Positions 54,107 through 64,000 of a stretch of DNA of 64,000 bases are shown in pieces. The notes under the pieces were generated by a model. The model did no database searches, was not told where the DNA came from, and saw only the letters and a list, made by a program, of their open reading frames with translations. The stretch lies in NCBI GenBank assembly GCA_035610365.1, contig CM069438.1:52386837-52450836 (forward strand), written 5' to 3'. The DNA is from Aquatica leii. Lineage: Eukaryota > Arthropoda > Insecta > Coleoptera > Lampyridae. Position numbers and translations under genes: made by a program. The first letter of the stretch is position 1, and each line of letters opens with the position of its first letter.

Positions 54107-54650
54107 ATGGCAAAACTAAGAAAAGTCCGTCGAAAACAAAAATTCCGTTATAGCGTGAACCGAAAACGTCTAAAGCAGAAACAAGAAAGCAAAGGAAAAT
54201 TCGAAAGGTAAGCGACAATTAACCTAACTTTAATAGCACGAAAATTTCAGCGTTGTAGTAAAACGGGCATGGGTCGTGCAGAAATCAGCAAAGGCAAATT
54301 TAAAAGACATGGGTTTGAGTTACGACCCGAACGTTACAATAAAATCCGGTTTCGACAAGCGGTGGAACGAAGAAAAGACTGACACTGAAGTGCGTCCGTC
54401 CAAAGCGTACGTTGCCGATATTTTAGAGAAAGAGGCTAAAGCTAAACGAGTGAGGAATTTTCGATTACCCGATGGACAAGTGCGGTATTTAATATACTTG
54501 TTGAAGAAGTACGGCACTGATTATAAGGCGATGGTGAAGGACAAGAAGAATTATAATCAGGAGACATGGAAACAAATTAAAGCTAAAATCGAAAAGTTCA
54601 AGAAGATACCCGAACAATATGCCGAATACTTAAATTCTGTAAACGAGTGA
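54107..54650 (+). CDS. NOP16: nucleolar protein 16 (60S ribosome biogenesis)
   Basis: Exons 54107-54207 and 54251-54650 with a 43-nt intron, about 166 residues. The N-terminus RRKQKFRYSVNRKRLKQK is the family signature and nucleolar-targeting basic region. Conserved parts are RAWVVQKSAKANLKDMGLSYDPN and, near the C-terminus, YLIYLLKKYGTDYKAMVKDKKNYNQETWKQIKAKI. Known in yeast as a component of early pre-60S particles. It is followed 62 bp later by the next gene on the same strand, with AATAAA near 54674. Confidence 0.92.
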
Positions 54651-54711
54651 TTTGTATGTAATTAATTTTTTATAATAAATGTATCATAACCTTAAAATTT
54701 TGTTGTGTGTG

Positions 54712-56067
54712 ATGCTACCTGAAGGTGTTGTTTCTTTGTTTGTTGTTGGAGATGTAATGGAAGATGCTTTATTTAAGGTAAACCATCGTTTCTTTTAAAC
54801 AATTGTTTTATTGTGCTCTTAACATTGTATTATGTTATTATGTTTTAATAAAGGCTCGAAAGATCAGCAATAATCTCTTGGGGTCAATTGGTTTTGACGC
54901 GGACAGAAATAGTCGTACATTCACATTTCAATTTCAAAAAAAGGCAGTTAAATGTTGTAGTTCAGATTTAGGCCGTCTATATTTATTTTCTTATGAATCG
55001 TGGCGCTATAGTCGATTTTGTCCTACAAAATTTTTTATTACATTTTCGTTAGAAAATTAAAAACTTAACTTTCCCAATGGAAAATCTTCAAAATTGTTTA
55101 ATATATATATTTTCATGATGGTTACTATTTACAATTAAAAGCGAATATCTCGTGATCTCACTATAGTCGGAGGTGGTCATGAGTAAACAAAAAATGGGCG
55201 CCAGGCAGGGTAATCACGGCAGGTGTAATGCCCATATTACATTTGGCAAAATTGCAATTCTCAATAAATTGCAGAAATTAACTTCAACAAAAATTATTTT
55301 GTACAAATGACATGTTCTAATTGAAGCAACTAAATTGCAGGAACGCGTTGTATCTACAATTTCTGTCCTATACTATGCAATATTGCTGCAATTTATTGAG
55401 AATTGCACGTGCAATTATTCCCAAGTGTAATACGGGCATTACGGACTAATGTCAGTTGTGCCTTCAGAGAATATAAATTTTCATTTTAATGTGAAACGGT
55501 GGGTGTCTAGAAGGAATTCTTTCATATTATAACAAAGTCTGTAATTTTATATAAAATGCATATAAACAATAAAATTGTTTTTAGTGTGCCGTACAATACG
55601 CTGAGCATGGTTTACACGTTTGGTTTGTTTCTCCGCAGCCGTTTAACAAGTTACCACAAAGTGCTACTCGTTTGAGCCAGGATATACTGAGACTTATTAC
55701 TTTCCTGTAAGTAAAATACGCTGGAAACGACTAAATCAGGCACGCCTTTTTCAGTTACTTAAAGGAAGAAAGCGACTTGTTAACTCACCTGAACCGTGTG
55801 CATTTATGGCATAAATACCCACAAGTTATCATCATAAATTCGTTCGAAACTTATTGTAAGGATAATGCACTTATGAACGCTTTTATAGTAAGCAGCGCGT
55901 TTGACGCCGTTTCATCTTGTGCGCGCAGACATTCTCTTAAAAAAGCACATTTAGTTATTGCGTCCAGGGAGACTTATCATAATTTGACTGACATGTATTT
56001 TCCACGCGTTTTTGCTTTTACTAACGACGATGAATTCATAGGACTAGTAAAGAACGATGTTACATAG
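54712..56067 (+). CDS. SWSAP1-like RecA-fold protein (homologous recombination)
   Basis: Exons 54712-54777, 55585-55706 and 55755-56067 join in phase to give about 166 residues. The core resembles a RecA/Rad51-type ATPase fold: strand and loop LPEGVVSLFVVGDVMED, then HVWFVSPQPFNKLPQS, a YLKEESDLLTHLNRVHLW helix, and a hydrophobic strand PQVIIINSFETYC in the Walker B position. This order matches SWSAP1, partner of SWS1/ZSWIM7 in regulating RAD51. The usual GxxxxGKT is not seen; the equivalent loop reads VVGDVMED, so nucleotide binding is doubtful. The first intron is 807 nt with a palindromic element. Family assignment is from pattern only. Confidence 0.55.
55225..55442. mobile_element. palindromic MITE-like element in an intron
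   Basis: Both ends carry an inverted repeat of roughly 50 bp: GTAATGCCCATATTAC with CAATTCTCAATAAATTGCAG at the left, and its complement (CTGCAATTTATTGAGAATTG ... GTAATACGGGCATTAC) at the right, total 218 bp. No coding capacity. I could not identify a clear target duplication, so the superfamily is open. Confidence 0.65.
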
Positions 56068-56611
56068 TTTCCTTACGAAAATTTGTTGTTTTACTCGCTG
56101 CTACTAAGTAAAGAAATTTATTTGTTTTTGTTGTTTTTAGCTCAGACTGCAAATCCTACTGAGACGATTAGTAAAAACACCGTCGTGTTGTAATAAAGCG
56201 CTATAAACAACGCCATAAAATATTAATTCATACAGGTTTTACATAAAAAAACATTTGAAAGGGTCGTTGAGAATCAAATGTGTGTCATCTTTAAACTGAT
56301 AATCTAATCGTAATTAATTGAAAAGTTCCACTTTAAGTGTCGTTTGATTAGAATCGTAAAAATAAACTTGACACGCCAAAAAAAAAGGTTTAACGTTCTA
56401 ATCAACCCTTGTTTTCTGTTAGGAATAGCATTAAGGTCACTGGCAGATAGTGACTTTTTTTCCCAAACGAGTCAGCATAATACAAGCGATAATTATATTG
56501 ACACCATTTGTATCTGCTAGTTGAGAAATGCGTGAAGAGAAAAACACGGAAATAGAAAAGAGTCCATTGATTAGATACGTTTTATTTTTGTATTGTTTAA
56601 TAAACACTCGA
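56068..56611. other. intergenic DNA between convergent genes
   Basis: Short AT-rich region between the SWSAP1-like gene (plus) and PAPSS (minus). The minus strand has an AATAAA-type signal (GTTTTATTTTTG on plus) near 56580, a likely PAPSS poly(A) site. Confidence 0.5.
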
Positions 56612-58501
56612 TTAAATTTTACTACAAATTCCAGGAGTCGAAGTGTTTATTTGTTGGTAATAATTAGCTAATACTTTCCACGCTTTCGATCCCATGAAAC
56701 CTTCGGGCGGGGTTTCGCCGTTTTTTGCCAAATTCCTCATTCTTGTACCGGAAATGAAGTCGAATTTGTCTTTTCGGCTAGGATCGAAGAACGCCATTTT
56801 TTTGTATTCTGAATCGTAGGCCGCTACTCGGAATGGGATTATTTCGACGGTGTTTAGACCTGGTGCCATTTTTAGTACGCGCGCACCGTGCGTTACGTCG
56901 TATAAGTTTCCATCTGGCGAGCCTTGTTTACCCAGCGGGTGCGGGATTCCAGCCGGGTCGCGTCCTACTATGTAGAAGTTGGCGCCGGCATTCATGCGAC
57001 TCTTAGCGTGCCACTGAACTTCCGTCGGTCCAGCGTACATCATCGGGCTTGGGAAAATTGCCAACACTGTGTTTTCTTTATTCAGAACGCCTTCGTCTAA
57101 TACTGCTTGGTGCTGTAACATCCTCGTTAGTAAAGGCACGTCGTCGTCTTTAGTCCAACCGCCTAAAGGATGTAGCAGAAGCACGGGACGTTTGTACCCC
57201 ATATCTTTTAGTTTTTGTTGAGTATCTGTCATTAAGAGGGCGTGTCCGTTGTGGATTGGGTTCCTGAGCTGGAACGCGAAAACCGCGTCCGCTTGCATTT
57301 GTGCGAATTTTTTTCGTAACTCCAGTGGAGTGAGTCGGTACTCGTCCAAACCGTCTCCCCATTTTATGCGTTGCAGCACGTCTAATTCACCCCCTACTAA
57401 CCAATCGCCGGATTGGTAGATTAACTTAACGTACGGATGCTCTTGGTGCGTTGTTCCAAATTGCCTGCTAACGCGTTCGTCTTTTCGGTGGTAATAAAAC
57501 TCCGGGTTTCTTAGTATGGCGTAACAAACGCCTTGGTACCAAAGCGTTATCCCCAAACTACCTTCCAAACGTTGCTTGTTTTTTTCGCTCACCGCTAGCA
57601 CAATAGGCACGCTTTGGTTTACGTAACCGTGATCGGATAAAATCACGTTAAAATGTTGCGATTGTAAATACTGGTCTTCTCGCATGAAACCTTTAAGAGG
57701 CGACGCCCATCCTTCGCTGAGCACTTGGACCCACTCCAAATCGATCTGGCCGATTTCCAAAGACGGAAGAGACGCCACTTCACTTTTGGCTTTGTCCAAA
57801 CACTCTCCGCTCAAAAACAACTCGATTACGTCAGGCACTGAGCGTATATCTGCGGGTATGATGTTATTCTTTTGAAGAAGATCGATGACCTGTTGCGTAC
57901 ATTCCAACACTGAAGCATTTTCAGTTTTGATTACTAAATCTGGGTGCCGAGGCGATTCGTATGGTTGGTCGATGCCGGTGAAAGCTTTTATGGTACCTTG
58001 ACGCGCTTTTTCGTACAAACCTTTAACGTCTCGTTTCTCACAAACTTCAATGGGCGTGTCTACGAATACTTCGAAAAAGGGTAGGTTATTTTCGGTGTGA
58101 ATGTTTTTTGCGATTTCTCGATCGTTTTTAAACGGCGATACGAAGCTGCACAAACATACTTGCCCGGCATCGGCGAACAACCGCGCGACTTCTGCCACAC
58201 GCCGGATGTTTTCCTCGCGGTCTACTTTCGAAAACCCCAAATTCTTGTTGAGCCCAGTGCGGATGTTATCGCCATCGAGACTGTACGCTGAAAAACCGTG
58301 CGCGACTAGTAGCGACTCCAATTCGAACGCTATGGTGGTTTTACCCGCTCCAGATAGACCAGTGAACCATATAGTGCATCCCCGAAAACCGCCGAGGAGT
58401 TTCCCGCGTTTGTCGCGTGAGACGTGATTCGCCTGATGAAAGACATTAGTCGCTTTAACTTTCGAATTTGGCGTTAGGGCCATGCCATTATGAGTCGACA
58501 T
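56612..58501 (-). CDS. Papss: bifunctional PAPS synthetase (APS kinase plus ATP sulfurylase), single exon
   Basis: A 629-residue protein, full length. The N-terminal APS kinase has P-loop GLSGAGKT (48-55), [15 protein letters not shown] (76-90) and the [14 protein letters not shown] block. The C-terminal ATP sulfurylase has [13 protein letters not shown] with HNGH at 417-420, and [10 protein letters not shown] and [11 protein letters not shown] further on. It makes the sulfate donor PAPS from ATP and sulfate for all sulfotransferases. The coding region has no introns, unlike all other multi-domain genes in the window and unlike PAPSS in most animals, so intron loss or retroposition is likely. 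A good TATA promoter directly upstream shows it is probably expressed. Confidence 0.96.
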   Translation of the reverse strand: MSTHNGMALTPNSKVKATNVFHQANHVSRDKRGKLLGGFRGCTIWFTGLSGAGKTTIAFELESLLVAHGFSAYSLDGDNIRTGLNKNLGFSKVDREENIRRVAEVARLFADAGQVCLCSFVSPFKNDREIAKNIHTENNLPFFEVFVDTPIEVCEKRDVKGLYEKARQGTIKAFTGIDQPYESPRHPDLVIKTENASVLECTQQVIDLLQKNNIIPADIRSVPDVIELFLSGECLDKAKSEVASLPSLEIGQIDLEWVQVLSEGWASPLKGFMREDQYLQSQHFNVILSDHGYVNQSVPIVLAVSEKNKQRLEGSLGITLWYQGVCYAILRNPEFYYHRKDERVSRQFGTTHQEHPYVKLIYQSGDWLVGGELDVLQRIKWGDGLDEYRLTPLELRKKFAQMQADAVFAFQLRNPIHNGHALLMTDTQQKLKDMGYKRPVLLLHPLGGWTKDDDVPLLTRMLQHQAVLDEGVLNKENTVLAIFPSPMMYAGPTEVQWHAKSRMNAGANFYIVGRDPAGIPHPLGKQGSPDGNLYDVTHGARVLKMAPGLNTVEIIPFRVAAYDSEYKKMAFFDPSRKDKFDFISGTRMRNLAKNGETPPEGFMGSKAWKVLANYYQQINTSTPGICSKI

Positions 58502-58514
58502 AGCTGCACCCTTG

Positions 58515-58551
58515 ATACTGCACGAGAACCATCGCGTCCATCGTTATATAA
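58515..58551 (-). promoter_or_regulatory. TATA box and initiator of PAPSS
   Basis: On the minus strand TATATAA begins at 58550, and a GCAGTAT initiator has its A at 58519, exactly 31 bp downstream. The ATG follows at 58501, giving a 5'UTR of only about 18 nt if this start is used. Confidence 0.65.
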
Positions 58552-60754
58552 ACGTTTCTTATCTTATCATCCAGTCAAAGTGATACTTTGCAGTAATAAT
58601 AATTATTAAATTAACAAATTAATTACAAATTAAATCGATAAACTGTTAGAAAAATTTTAGAGGTGTAGGTCAATGCCGTTAGCAGATTTTTTTATTTGCA
58701 CAAAGAAGATAATAAAACAGATAATAAATTTTATAATCGAATAAAGTTAAATCGTCAGTGAAGAGATTCGATTTTTATTGAACGCGTGTTAAATAAATTT
58801 GTCGTAAAAGCTTGCTCGCATATGAAAAAAAATCAGCATCGATCGTGGAATTATCACGACGGTAACTTTGCGATAAAATCTAATCTTGGTATTGTTAAGC
58901 AGACCTTGATTGGTACATAAATGATAACTGATACATTCGAGTACAAAGGTTTTTTGGGGACACAATTACTTTTTCTTCAAGTTTCTACTGCATTTGTCGT
59001 ATTGAGTTATATTACCAATAATTAATTACTTAGGTACTTGAATCGTGACCTGAGCATTCTCAAATGACCCAACTTATTTTTTTTTAAATAACGATTAAAT
59101 TAGTCGTTAACTGACAATTAAATGCTTAATCGTAAAAGTAATTGCTACTAAACAATGACCATTAAATTGCTTCGAGTTTGTTAGAATGTCTAACAGAGGG
59201 AGCGAACTTCAGCAACGAAAATTGGCTATTACTGGTTCATGCTTCGCTATCGAAAATATTTTGGTTACTTCCTTAAACTTCATGCCCGGTAAATTCCTAG
59301 TAAAAAAACTCTTGGAAGGGTAGACAATCGACGATATTTATCGTCTTCTCTACATAACTTTCATACTGAACAGAAACCATAGTGCGGACAACGGAAATAG
59401 ATTTTTTCTTTCAAAGAGTTAAACAACACAAATGGACGCTGTAAAAAGCCAAGTGCTAATCGAAAGACCTCATTTGAACAGTGCTATGAATAACGCTGTT
59501 TTTGTCAGGGTGGTAATTACGCATCCAGAAAAATGGATGCAGATCCAAATACGGCAAATAAGTTAAGAAGTCAACCGACGTGCAGTGATCATACAAAAGT
59601 TGTATCTTGTAGTTTTTAAGAATAATGTTATCACTATCTCGAACACTTAAAGTGATATTGATATGATATCATCTAGGCTAAGTACATGTGTACTTTGTTT
59701 TGATAGTTTTATTGCAGCTGAATTACTACGGTAGGGTTTCGTTGATTGATTCCATAATCCCTAAAAACCTAGAGCATCATCAATGTAGTCTGATAGAACC
59801 AGGACATTCGGTTCTTTGTATCAGATCCAAACCTCACTTAAAGATGTGGATTTAATAGTGTTATCAATCAAATTTAACGTATTGCTTCATGCGAAATAAC
59901 TCACACGTGTCGTTTGTTCAATTGTTTTGGTGAGTGCTATTTAAAAAAAAACTCATCGTGTGTAGTGTTCGCATACTACACCGACGGTCCCGGTTTTTAA
60001 CTGCAGGCAAATTAATAACAAAACTGGTAAACAAAAGCAAAAAAAATACTTCAAATGATAATAGAACCGTTTCTACCCTCTTCTCGGACTTCCTTAGATG
60101 CAGTTTCCAAACTCCTATCAACTGCTCTTGTAATTCAAATAAGGAAATAAAATTGTTTTCGTAAACAGTTATTTGATCCAGCTTCTTTTGGTCCTTTGAG
60201 CCGGATACACTTTTATTTAAATTTGAATAGATCGAGTATTATCTGTGAATTCTTAAAATTAGAGAGTCCTTTACTGACTTAACTAGACGGCATTTCTTCT
60301 CAATATTTACGGGTACGATTCGGTTCATAGATCAGATCTATAAGATTATTAAGTTCAACATTGTATTGCGTTTGTTGCTAATATAGTAAATCAGATAAAT
60401 TTCGATACCAACCCAACCGATTGTGCCAGTTGCAATTTGTTTCATAGTAAACTCTTCGTCGCTCCATTCACGCATCTCCGAGATAGTGAACAGCGCGATC
60501 TAAAAGAACGCGTTGCAAGATCAAAACGCAGACAAGTTGTCACCGTTTATAAATAGGTACATCAAGTCGGCCGTCGTGTATGACACACTAGAGGAAAAAG
60601 ATTCACCATTAGCAAAATGTGAGGAGGACTACCATTTTACGGGAAAGAGGTTCCAGTCGGACCAAAAAGAGATTTGTGATAGTCGACAAGTCATAATTGT
60701 TCATCTGAAACACACGTGCAAACATCTAAAATAATATTAGTGAATGTGAGGTAT
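58552..60754. other. 2.2-kb intergenic region
   Basis: AT-rich DNA. Short frames at 59918-60164 and 60513-60734 do not resemble proteins I know and lack splice context. Part of the 60.4-60.75 kb stretch may be decayed Penelope-like sequence, because it precedes a tail shared with the fragment at 6.9 kb. Confidence 0.45.
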
Positions 60755-60870
60755 AGGATTTCGGCAGCACACTTACGTCACATGACGACATTGACACGTC
60801 TTAATAACGTCTAGTACGTAATTTTGACGTCAATATAACGTAATGTTCTGCCTTCTTGGTTTTGCAAACG
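60755..60870 (+). repeat. Penelope-like tail, second copy
   Basis: The series of ACGTC and TGACGT boxes ending AACGTAATGTTCTGC matches the tail after the GIY-YIG fragment at 6890-6965, with an extra segment of about 25 bp. Supports a second fragment of the same family here. Confidence 0.55.
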
Positions 60871-60929
60871 ATCCATTAACTTGCAAAGGAGGAAGGAGCG
60901 ACGTGTCCAGCAGCGACTAACAAATATGA

Positions 60930-61107
60930 ACGACAATCAACTAAGATTGGTAAACCTTTTATTGTAGGAGTGGCTATAAAAACTACTTGATGAGTTTTCT
61001 TATGGCGACGTTTCGTGGAACGGTTGTGTCCACTTCTTCAGACCAAGGAAAACAAATACAAAGTAGAATGGTCCGCACACAACGGCATTAATATAAAATT
61101 AATAAAT
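60930..61107 (-). repeat. inverted terminal sequence, left copy
   Basis: The block from CAACTAAGATTGG through GGAGTGGCTATAAAAAC, ATGGCGACGTTTCG, CCACTTCTTCAG and CCAAGG to AATTAATAA is present here. It is repeated in reverse orientation as two pieces at 61146-61210 and 63583-63704. Inverted terminal pairs of this kind occur in Penelope-like elements. Confidence 0.7.
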
Positions 61108-61145
61108 AACAAAAAACAATTAATGTAAAAATACACGAAACCACT

Positions 61146-61210
61146 ACAAACTATTAATTTTATATTAATGACGTTGTGTGCGGACCATTCCACTTTGTAT
61201 TTGTTTGCCT
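61146..61210 (+). repeat. inverted terminal sequence, right copy, distal piece
   Basis: Reverse complement of about 61045-61107 with few differences, forming a 62-bp inverted repeat around a spacer of about 40 bp. It ends CCTTGGCC, where the non-LTR element is inserted. Confidence 0.75.
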
Positions 61211-61249
61211 TGGCCTTCTTCTTCTTCTCGAGTCCTTAAACCAAAAGTT

Positions 61250-61825
61250 TCATATGTCCTTCCAGTGGCGAGCACAGGCTATGGCCCTGTCGGTGGCTGC
61301 GGTGAGGTTCTCCATGGTGCATTTTTCGTCGAGTAGTCGGCAGATCGGAAGATGTTCCATGGTCTGTCTTTCTCCGCAGTCGCATAAATCGCTGTCGCTA
61401 GAGTACCCCCACTTGGTCATGTTGACTTTGGATCTGCCAGTTCTAGTGCGTAGGCGGTTTAGGCTTTTCCACGTAGTCCAGTCCAGATCACCGCCAGCGG
61501 GTAGGTGTTCTCCCACTTCTAGGCTGGTACCGTCGATTGCGTCGGTGTTTTTAACGCGTTCGCGCCATGAATCCAACCTCGCTGCTTTAGCTGTTGAGTC
61601 CAGGGGTTTCTCGGGTATGAAGCTTTTTCGGGATTTTAGGCGTTTGTCGATGTTGGTATGGCCGTACAATGGATGTCTGGGGTCCTCCAGTTGCCTCAGT
61701 TTTTCCCGCCTACTCGCTACATTTCTTCTTATGTCTGGTGGAGCAATACCGGCTAATAGGTAGAGGCTGTTGATGGGTGTCGGTTTCAGGCATCCCGTGA
61801 TGTAGCGACAGCTCTCGTTGAGCAC
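61250..61825 (-). pseudogene. C-terminal domain of the non-LTR ORF2, out of frame
   Basis: A 191-codon frame continues the LINE protein after the frameshift: LNESCRYITGCLKPTPINSL, LAGIAPPDIRRNVASRRE, and a C-terminal Cys motif DLCDCGERQTMEHLPIC typical of the tail of Jockey/CR1-type ORF2. It ends in WKDI near the 3' end of the insertion. Confidence 0.8.
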
Positions 61826-63558
61826 CGGGTCGAGTTTTTTGGCATGAGATGACCGCTCCCAAACTGGGCACGCAAATTCTGCTGTGGAGTAGCAGAGTGC
61901 GAGTGCAGTAGAGCGCAGGGTGGTCGGGTTGGCGCCCCACTTGGTGTGGCGCTGACTTTCCTCTTCGTCTTTTCCACGTGGGCCCTATAAGTCAGGGTCC
62001 GGTCGAGGACGACTCCGAGGTACACTGGGTTCTGGTGGTGTTCTATTTCCGTACCATTCCAGGTGATGCGTAACTTCCGGTTTGCTTCCCGATGGCGCAG
62101 ATGGAAAGCAGTTACCTGTGTTTTGGTCGGATTTGGTCTCAGGTAGTTCTTGCTGTAGTAGGTTGAGAGGTTCGATAGAGCAGATGTAAGGACTCTCTCG
62201 ATGGTGGTGAACTCTTTCTCCTGTGCTGTGACGCACAGATCGTCAGCATATAAGAAACTCCTGCAATTAGGGTGGATGGGCTGATCGTTGGTGTAGATAT
62301 TGAAGAGGGTCGGTGCTAGCACACTTCCCTGAGGGAGGCCGTTCTGTTGCCGTCTCCAGCGACTCTTCTGCTTGCAGAGTTCTACATAGAATCGTCTGTT
62401 TTCCAATAGCGATTTGATGACTTGCACTAGGTGGTAGTCGTGTGTCATGTCGTAAATCTTCGAGAGGAGCATCCTATGGTTCACAGTATCGTATGCAGCT
62501 GAGAGATCTACAAATACTGCGCCTGTGATTTTCCCTTTTTCAAAACCATCTTCTATGTGCTGCGTGAGGTTGAGTGTCTGTTCCGTGCAGGATTTGCCCG
62601 GGCGGAAGCCAGCTTGTTCTGGGATTAGGTGTTCTTCGATCAGGGGAGACAGATGGTTCAGGATGAGACGTTCATAGAGTTTGTGGAGGTGGCAGAGAAG
62701 TGATATTGGTCTGAAGTTTTTGGGGTCCGAGGCGTCTTTGTCCGGTTTTAGAAGGGCAATGACGCGTGCCTGCCGCCATAGCTTCGGGATGTTATATGAA
62801 GAAGAGCAGTTCTTAAACAGCTCTAATATCCACTCTCTTGTCCTTGGTCCGAAGTGTTTTATTTGTTCTGAGCAAATGTCGTCCATTCCAGCCGCTTTAC
62901 CATTTTTCAGGTTCTTAATACATATGTTGAGCTCTTCCATGGTGAAGGTGGTATTGAAGCTGTTGTTTTCTTTGCCAGGTTGTCGCTTGATCCTCATCTT
63001 AGGTTGTTTAGTTGGTGCTTTCCCGTTTAGAAGGAGTTGGCTTGCAACCTGGTTTGCAGTGACATTATGGTGTTGTTCAGCCTTTTTGGGGTCGTTGCTT
63101 AACTTCTTGATGGTGAGCCAGGCTTTCCTACTGCTGTGGGTCATGTCCACACTTTCAATCATGTTTTGCCATGACTTCTGTCTTTCTTCCTGTATCTTTA
63201 GTGCTAGTTCTGTACCAGATGCAATGGTGCTATCTGAGAACGGATTTGCTTGGAATAGCTGTTGGTACTTCTGATATTCGTCTATCATCTCATGGGAGAG
63301 TCCTGGCACGTAGCTGGTTCTACATCCTCGTGGTATGTTCTTTCTGGATGCAGTACGTACGGCGTCAACGAACAGGTTGTAGTTGGTCTGTGACGGTTCG
63401 ATGTTTGCCACTTTCGTGTCCAGGTCCTCTGCAAATCCTGTCCAGTCTGCTTTTTTGAAGTTGAAACGGCGGCGGAATGGGGCCGTGATTGGTGTGACTG
63501 CTGGTGATGCGCTAATGGATATCGGCCTGTGCTGTGTGTGTGGTATGGGTTCCAGCAC
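61786..63558 (-). CDS. non-LTR reverse transcriptase (truncated ORF2)
   Basis: 590 codons. Starts within the endonuclease end (HRPISISASPAV), then RT blocks: LKNGKAAGMDDICSEQIK, LLKPDKDASDPKNFRPISLL, AGFRPGKSCTEQTL, VFVDLSAAYDTVNH, GLPQGSVLAPTLFNIY, and catalytic FLYADD. After YLGVVLDRTLTY the frame leaves the normal sequence near 61957, at a small deletion, and continues as nonsense. Catalytic residues are intact, but the protein lacks its endonuclease. Confidence 0.92.
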   Translation of the reverse strand: MLEPIPHTQHRPISISASPAVTPITAPFRRRFNFKKADWTGFAEDLDTKVANIEPSQTNYNLFVDAVRTASRKNIPRGCRTSYVPGLSHEMIDEYQKYQQLFQANPFSDSTIASGTELALKIQEERQKSWQNMIESVDMTHSSRKAWLTIKKLSNDPKKAEQHHNVTANQVASQLLLNGKAPTKQPKMRIKRQPGKENNSFNTTFTMEELNICIKNLKNGKAAGMDDICSEQIKHFGPRTREWILELFKNCSSSYNIPKLWRQARVIALLKPDKDASDPKNFRPISLLCHLHKLYERLILNHLSPLIEEHLIPEQAGFRPGKSCTEQTLNLTQHIEDGFEKGKITGAVFVDLSAAYDTVNHRMLLSKIYDMTHDYHLVQVIKSLLENRRFYVELCKQKSRWRRQQNGLPQGSVLAPTLFNIYTNDQPIHPNCRSFLYADDLCVTAQEKEFTTIERVLTSALSNLSTYYSKNYLRPNPTKTQVTAFHLRHREANRKLRITWNGTEIEHHQNPVYLGVVLDRTLTYRAHVEKTKRKVSATPSGAPTRPPCALLHSHSATPQQNLRAQFGSGHLMPKNSTRCSTRAVATSRDA

Positions 63559-63582
63559 GGCTTTACTTCCTTCCTACTTACT

Positions 63583-63704
63583 TTCCTTGGCCTGAAGAAG
63601 TGGACACAACCGTTCCACGAAACGTCGCCATAAGAAAACTCATCAAGTAGTTTTTATAGCCACTCCTACAATAAAGGGTTTACCAATCTTAGTTGAATCA
63701 CGCA
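63583..63704 (+). repeat. inverted terminal sequence, right copy, proximal piece
   Basis: Reverse complement of about 60930-61050. It contains CTGAAGA (63592-63598), GTGGA (63600-63604), TCCAC (63614-63618) and GAAAC (63619-63623), which together resemble a hammerhead ribozyme core with one extra A after CTGAAGA. Confidence 0.7.
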
Positions 63705-64000
63705 TTAGGAGGTATAAAACACTTTTCTTAATGAACGACAATGTGACATCGGCATAATCCTAAAAAAAATCAAATTTTACTGAAGAGAATGAATCGTCAC
63801 CACCATAGAATCGTGACATATAGTTAATAAAGCCGCATTGTCGGAATCAAGTATAAGATTAACAACCCCAACGTTAAAATGCGTTTGTTGCTAACAAAGT
63901 ATTAAAAATCAAGCGTAACCTTGCAACTTTCTACGAGTAGGAAGCATGAGTAACCTTCCTATATAGACAGTACAGTAGAACCATACACAATTGTGTATTA
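63705..64000. other. right-edge DNA without recognised features
   Basis: Just under 300 bp of AT-rich sequence; nothing supported. Confidence 0.5.

Larger units (their letters stand above)
61211..63590 (-). mobile_element. 5'-truncated non-LTR retrotransposon (Jockey/CR1-like)
   Basis: The minus strand holds the end of an endonuclease, a full RT and a C-terminal domain with a Cys-His motif. It is flanked by a duplication CCTTGGCC (about 61203-61210 and 63585-63592) and splits an inverted terminal repeat of another element, so it inserted there. The 5' part of the endonuclease and ORF1 are missing, as usual for truncated LINE insertions. Confidence 0.75.

Noticed and set aside
54803-55060. 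85-codon frame downstream of NOP16
   Set aside because: It is the first intron of the SWSAP1-like gene read through; exons on either side join in phase without it.
59918-60164. Overlapping short frames on both strands near 60 kb
   Set aside because: No family resemblance or gene structure.
63592-63623. Calling a functional hammerhead ribozyme
   Set aside because: An extra A follows CTGAAGA and no clear stem III with a NUH cleavage site was found, so it is only reported as resemblance.
1-64000. tRNA genes
   Set aside because: I looked for TTCGA-type T-arms with matching acceptor stems and found none convincing; a covariance scan could still find one.

Overview
The window is eukaryotic nuclear DNA from an insect. 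The evidence is AT-rich intergenic DNA, spliced genes with GT-AG introns mostly 46-54 nt long, insect-type orthologues (tyramine beta-hydroxylase, parvin, Ars2) and insect-type transposons. Such uniformly tiny introns are typical of some beetles, so Coleoptera is my best guess. That is inference, not something read from a marker.

Layout. 1-4117: Ty3/gypsy element on the minus strand running off the left edge. 4593-5675: casein kinase 2 alpha paralogue with an intronless coding region. 6.6-10.2 kb: remains of a Penelope-like element and of a degenerate non-LTR element. 11715-16281: deleted Ty3/gypsy copy on the minus strand (copy A). 17.0-24.2 kb: compact gene block with tyramine beta-hydroxylase, COX19 and PPCDC (reading frames overlapping by 8 nt), parvin, and a minus-strand acidic protein. 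25464-34641: hAT-like DNA transposon carrying a structured minisatellite, with a nearly complete Ty3/gypsy element (copy B, 27106-33777) nested in it. 35.9-46.5 kb: a palindromic array of about 449-bp satellite units, some 14 direct copies then about 9 inverted. 46.7-56.1 kb: Ars2/SRRT (one intron swollen by a tandem repeat), NOP16 and a SWSAP1-like RecA-fold protein. 56612-58501: single-exon PAPS synthetase on the minus strand. 60.7-63.7 kb: an inverted pair of Penelope-like terminal sequences, one of them interrupted by a 5'-truncated non-LTR element.

The most striking observation is that both copies A and B of one Ty3/gypsy family carry, downstream of integrase, a TARG1/ALC1-type macrodomain. 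In copy B it keeps the lysine and aspartate that TARG1 uses for ADP-ribose hydrolysis and is followed by a CCCH zinc finger. Copy A reads in frame from the integrase C-terminus into the macrodomain, so the ancestral element probably made it as a Pol extension. Copy B has a 25-nt deletion that leaves it as a separate frame overlapping Pol by ATGA. An ADP-ribose reader or eraser carried by an LTR retrotransposon is the best candidate here for an undescribed system.

The host genes do not form one pathway. They include housekeeping functions (COX19 for complex IV, PPCDC for CoA, PAPSS for sulfation, NOP16 for 60S ribosomes, Ars2 for cap-bound RNA fate), an adhesion adaptor (parvin) and octopamine synthesis (Tbh). 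All splice junctions are by eye from reading frame and GT-AG consensus. No alignment or database search was run.
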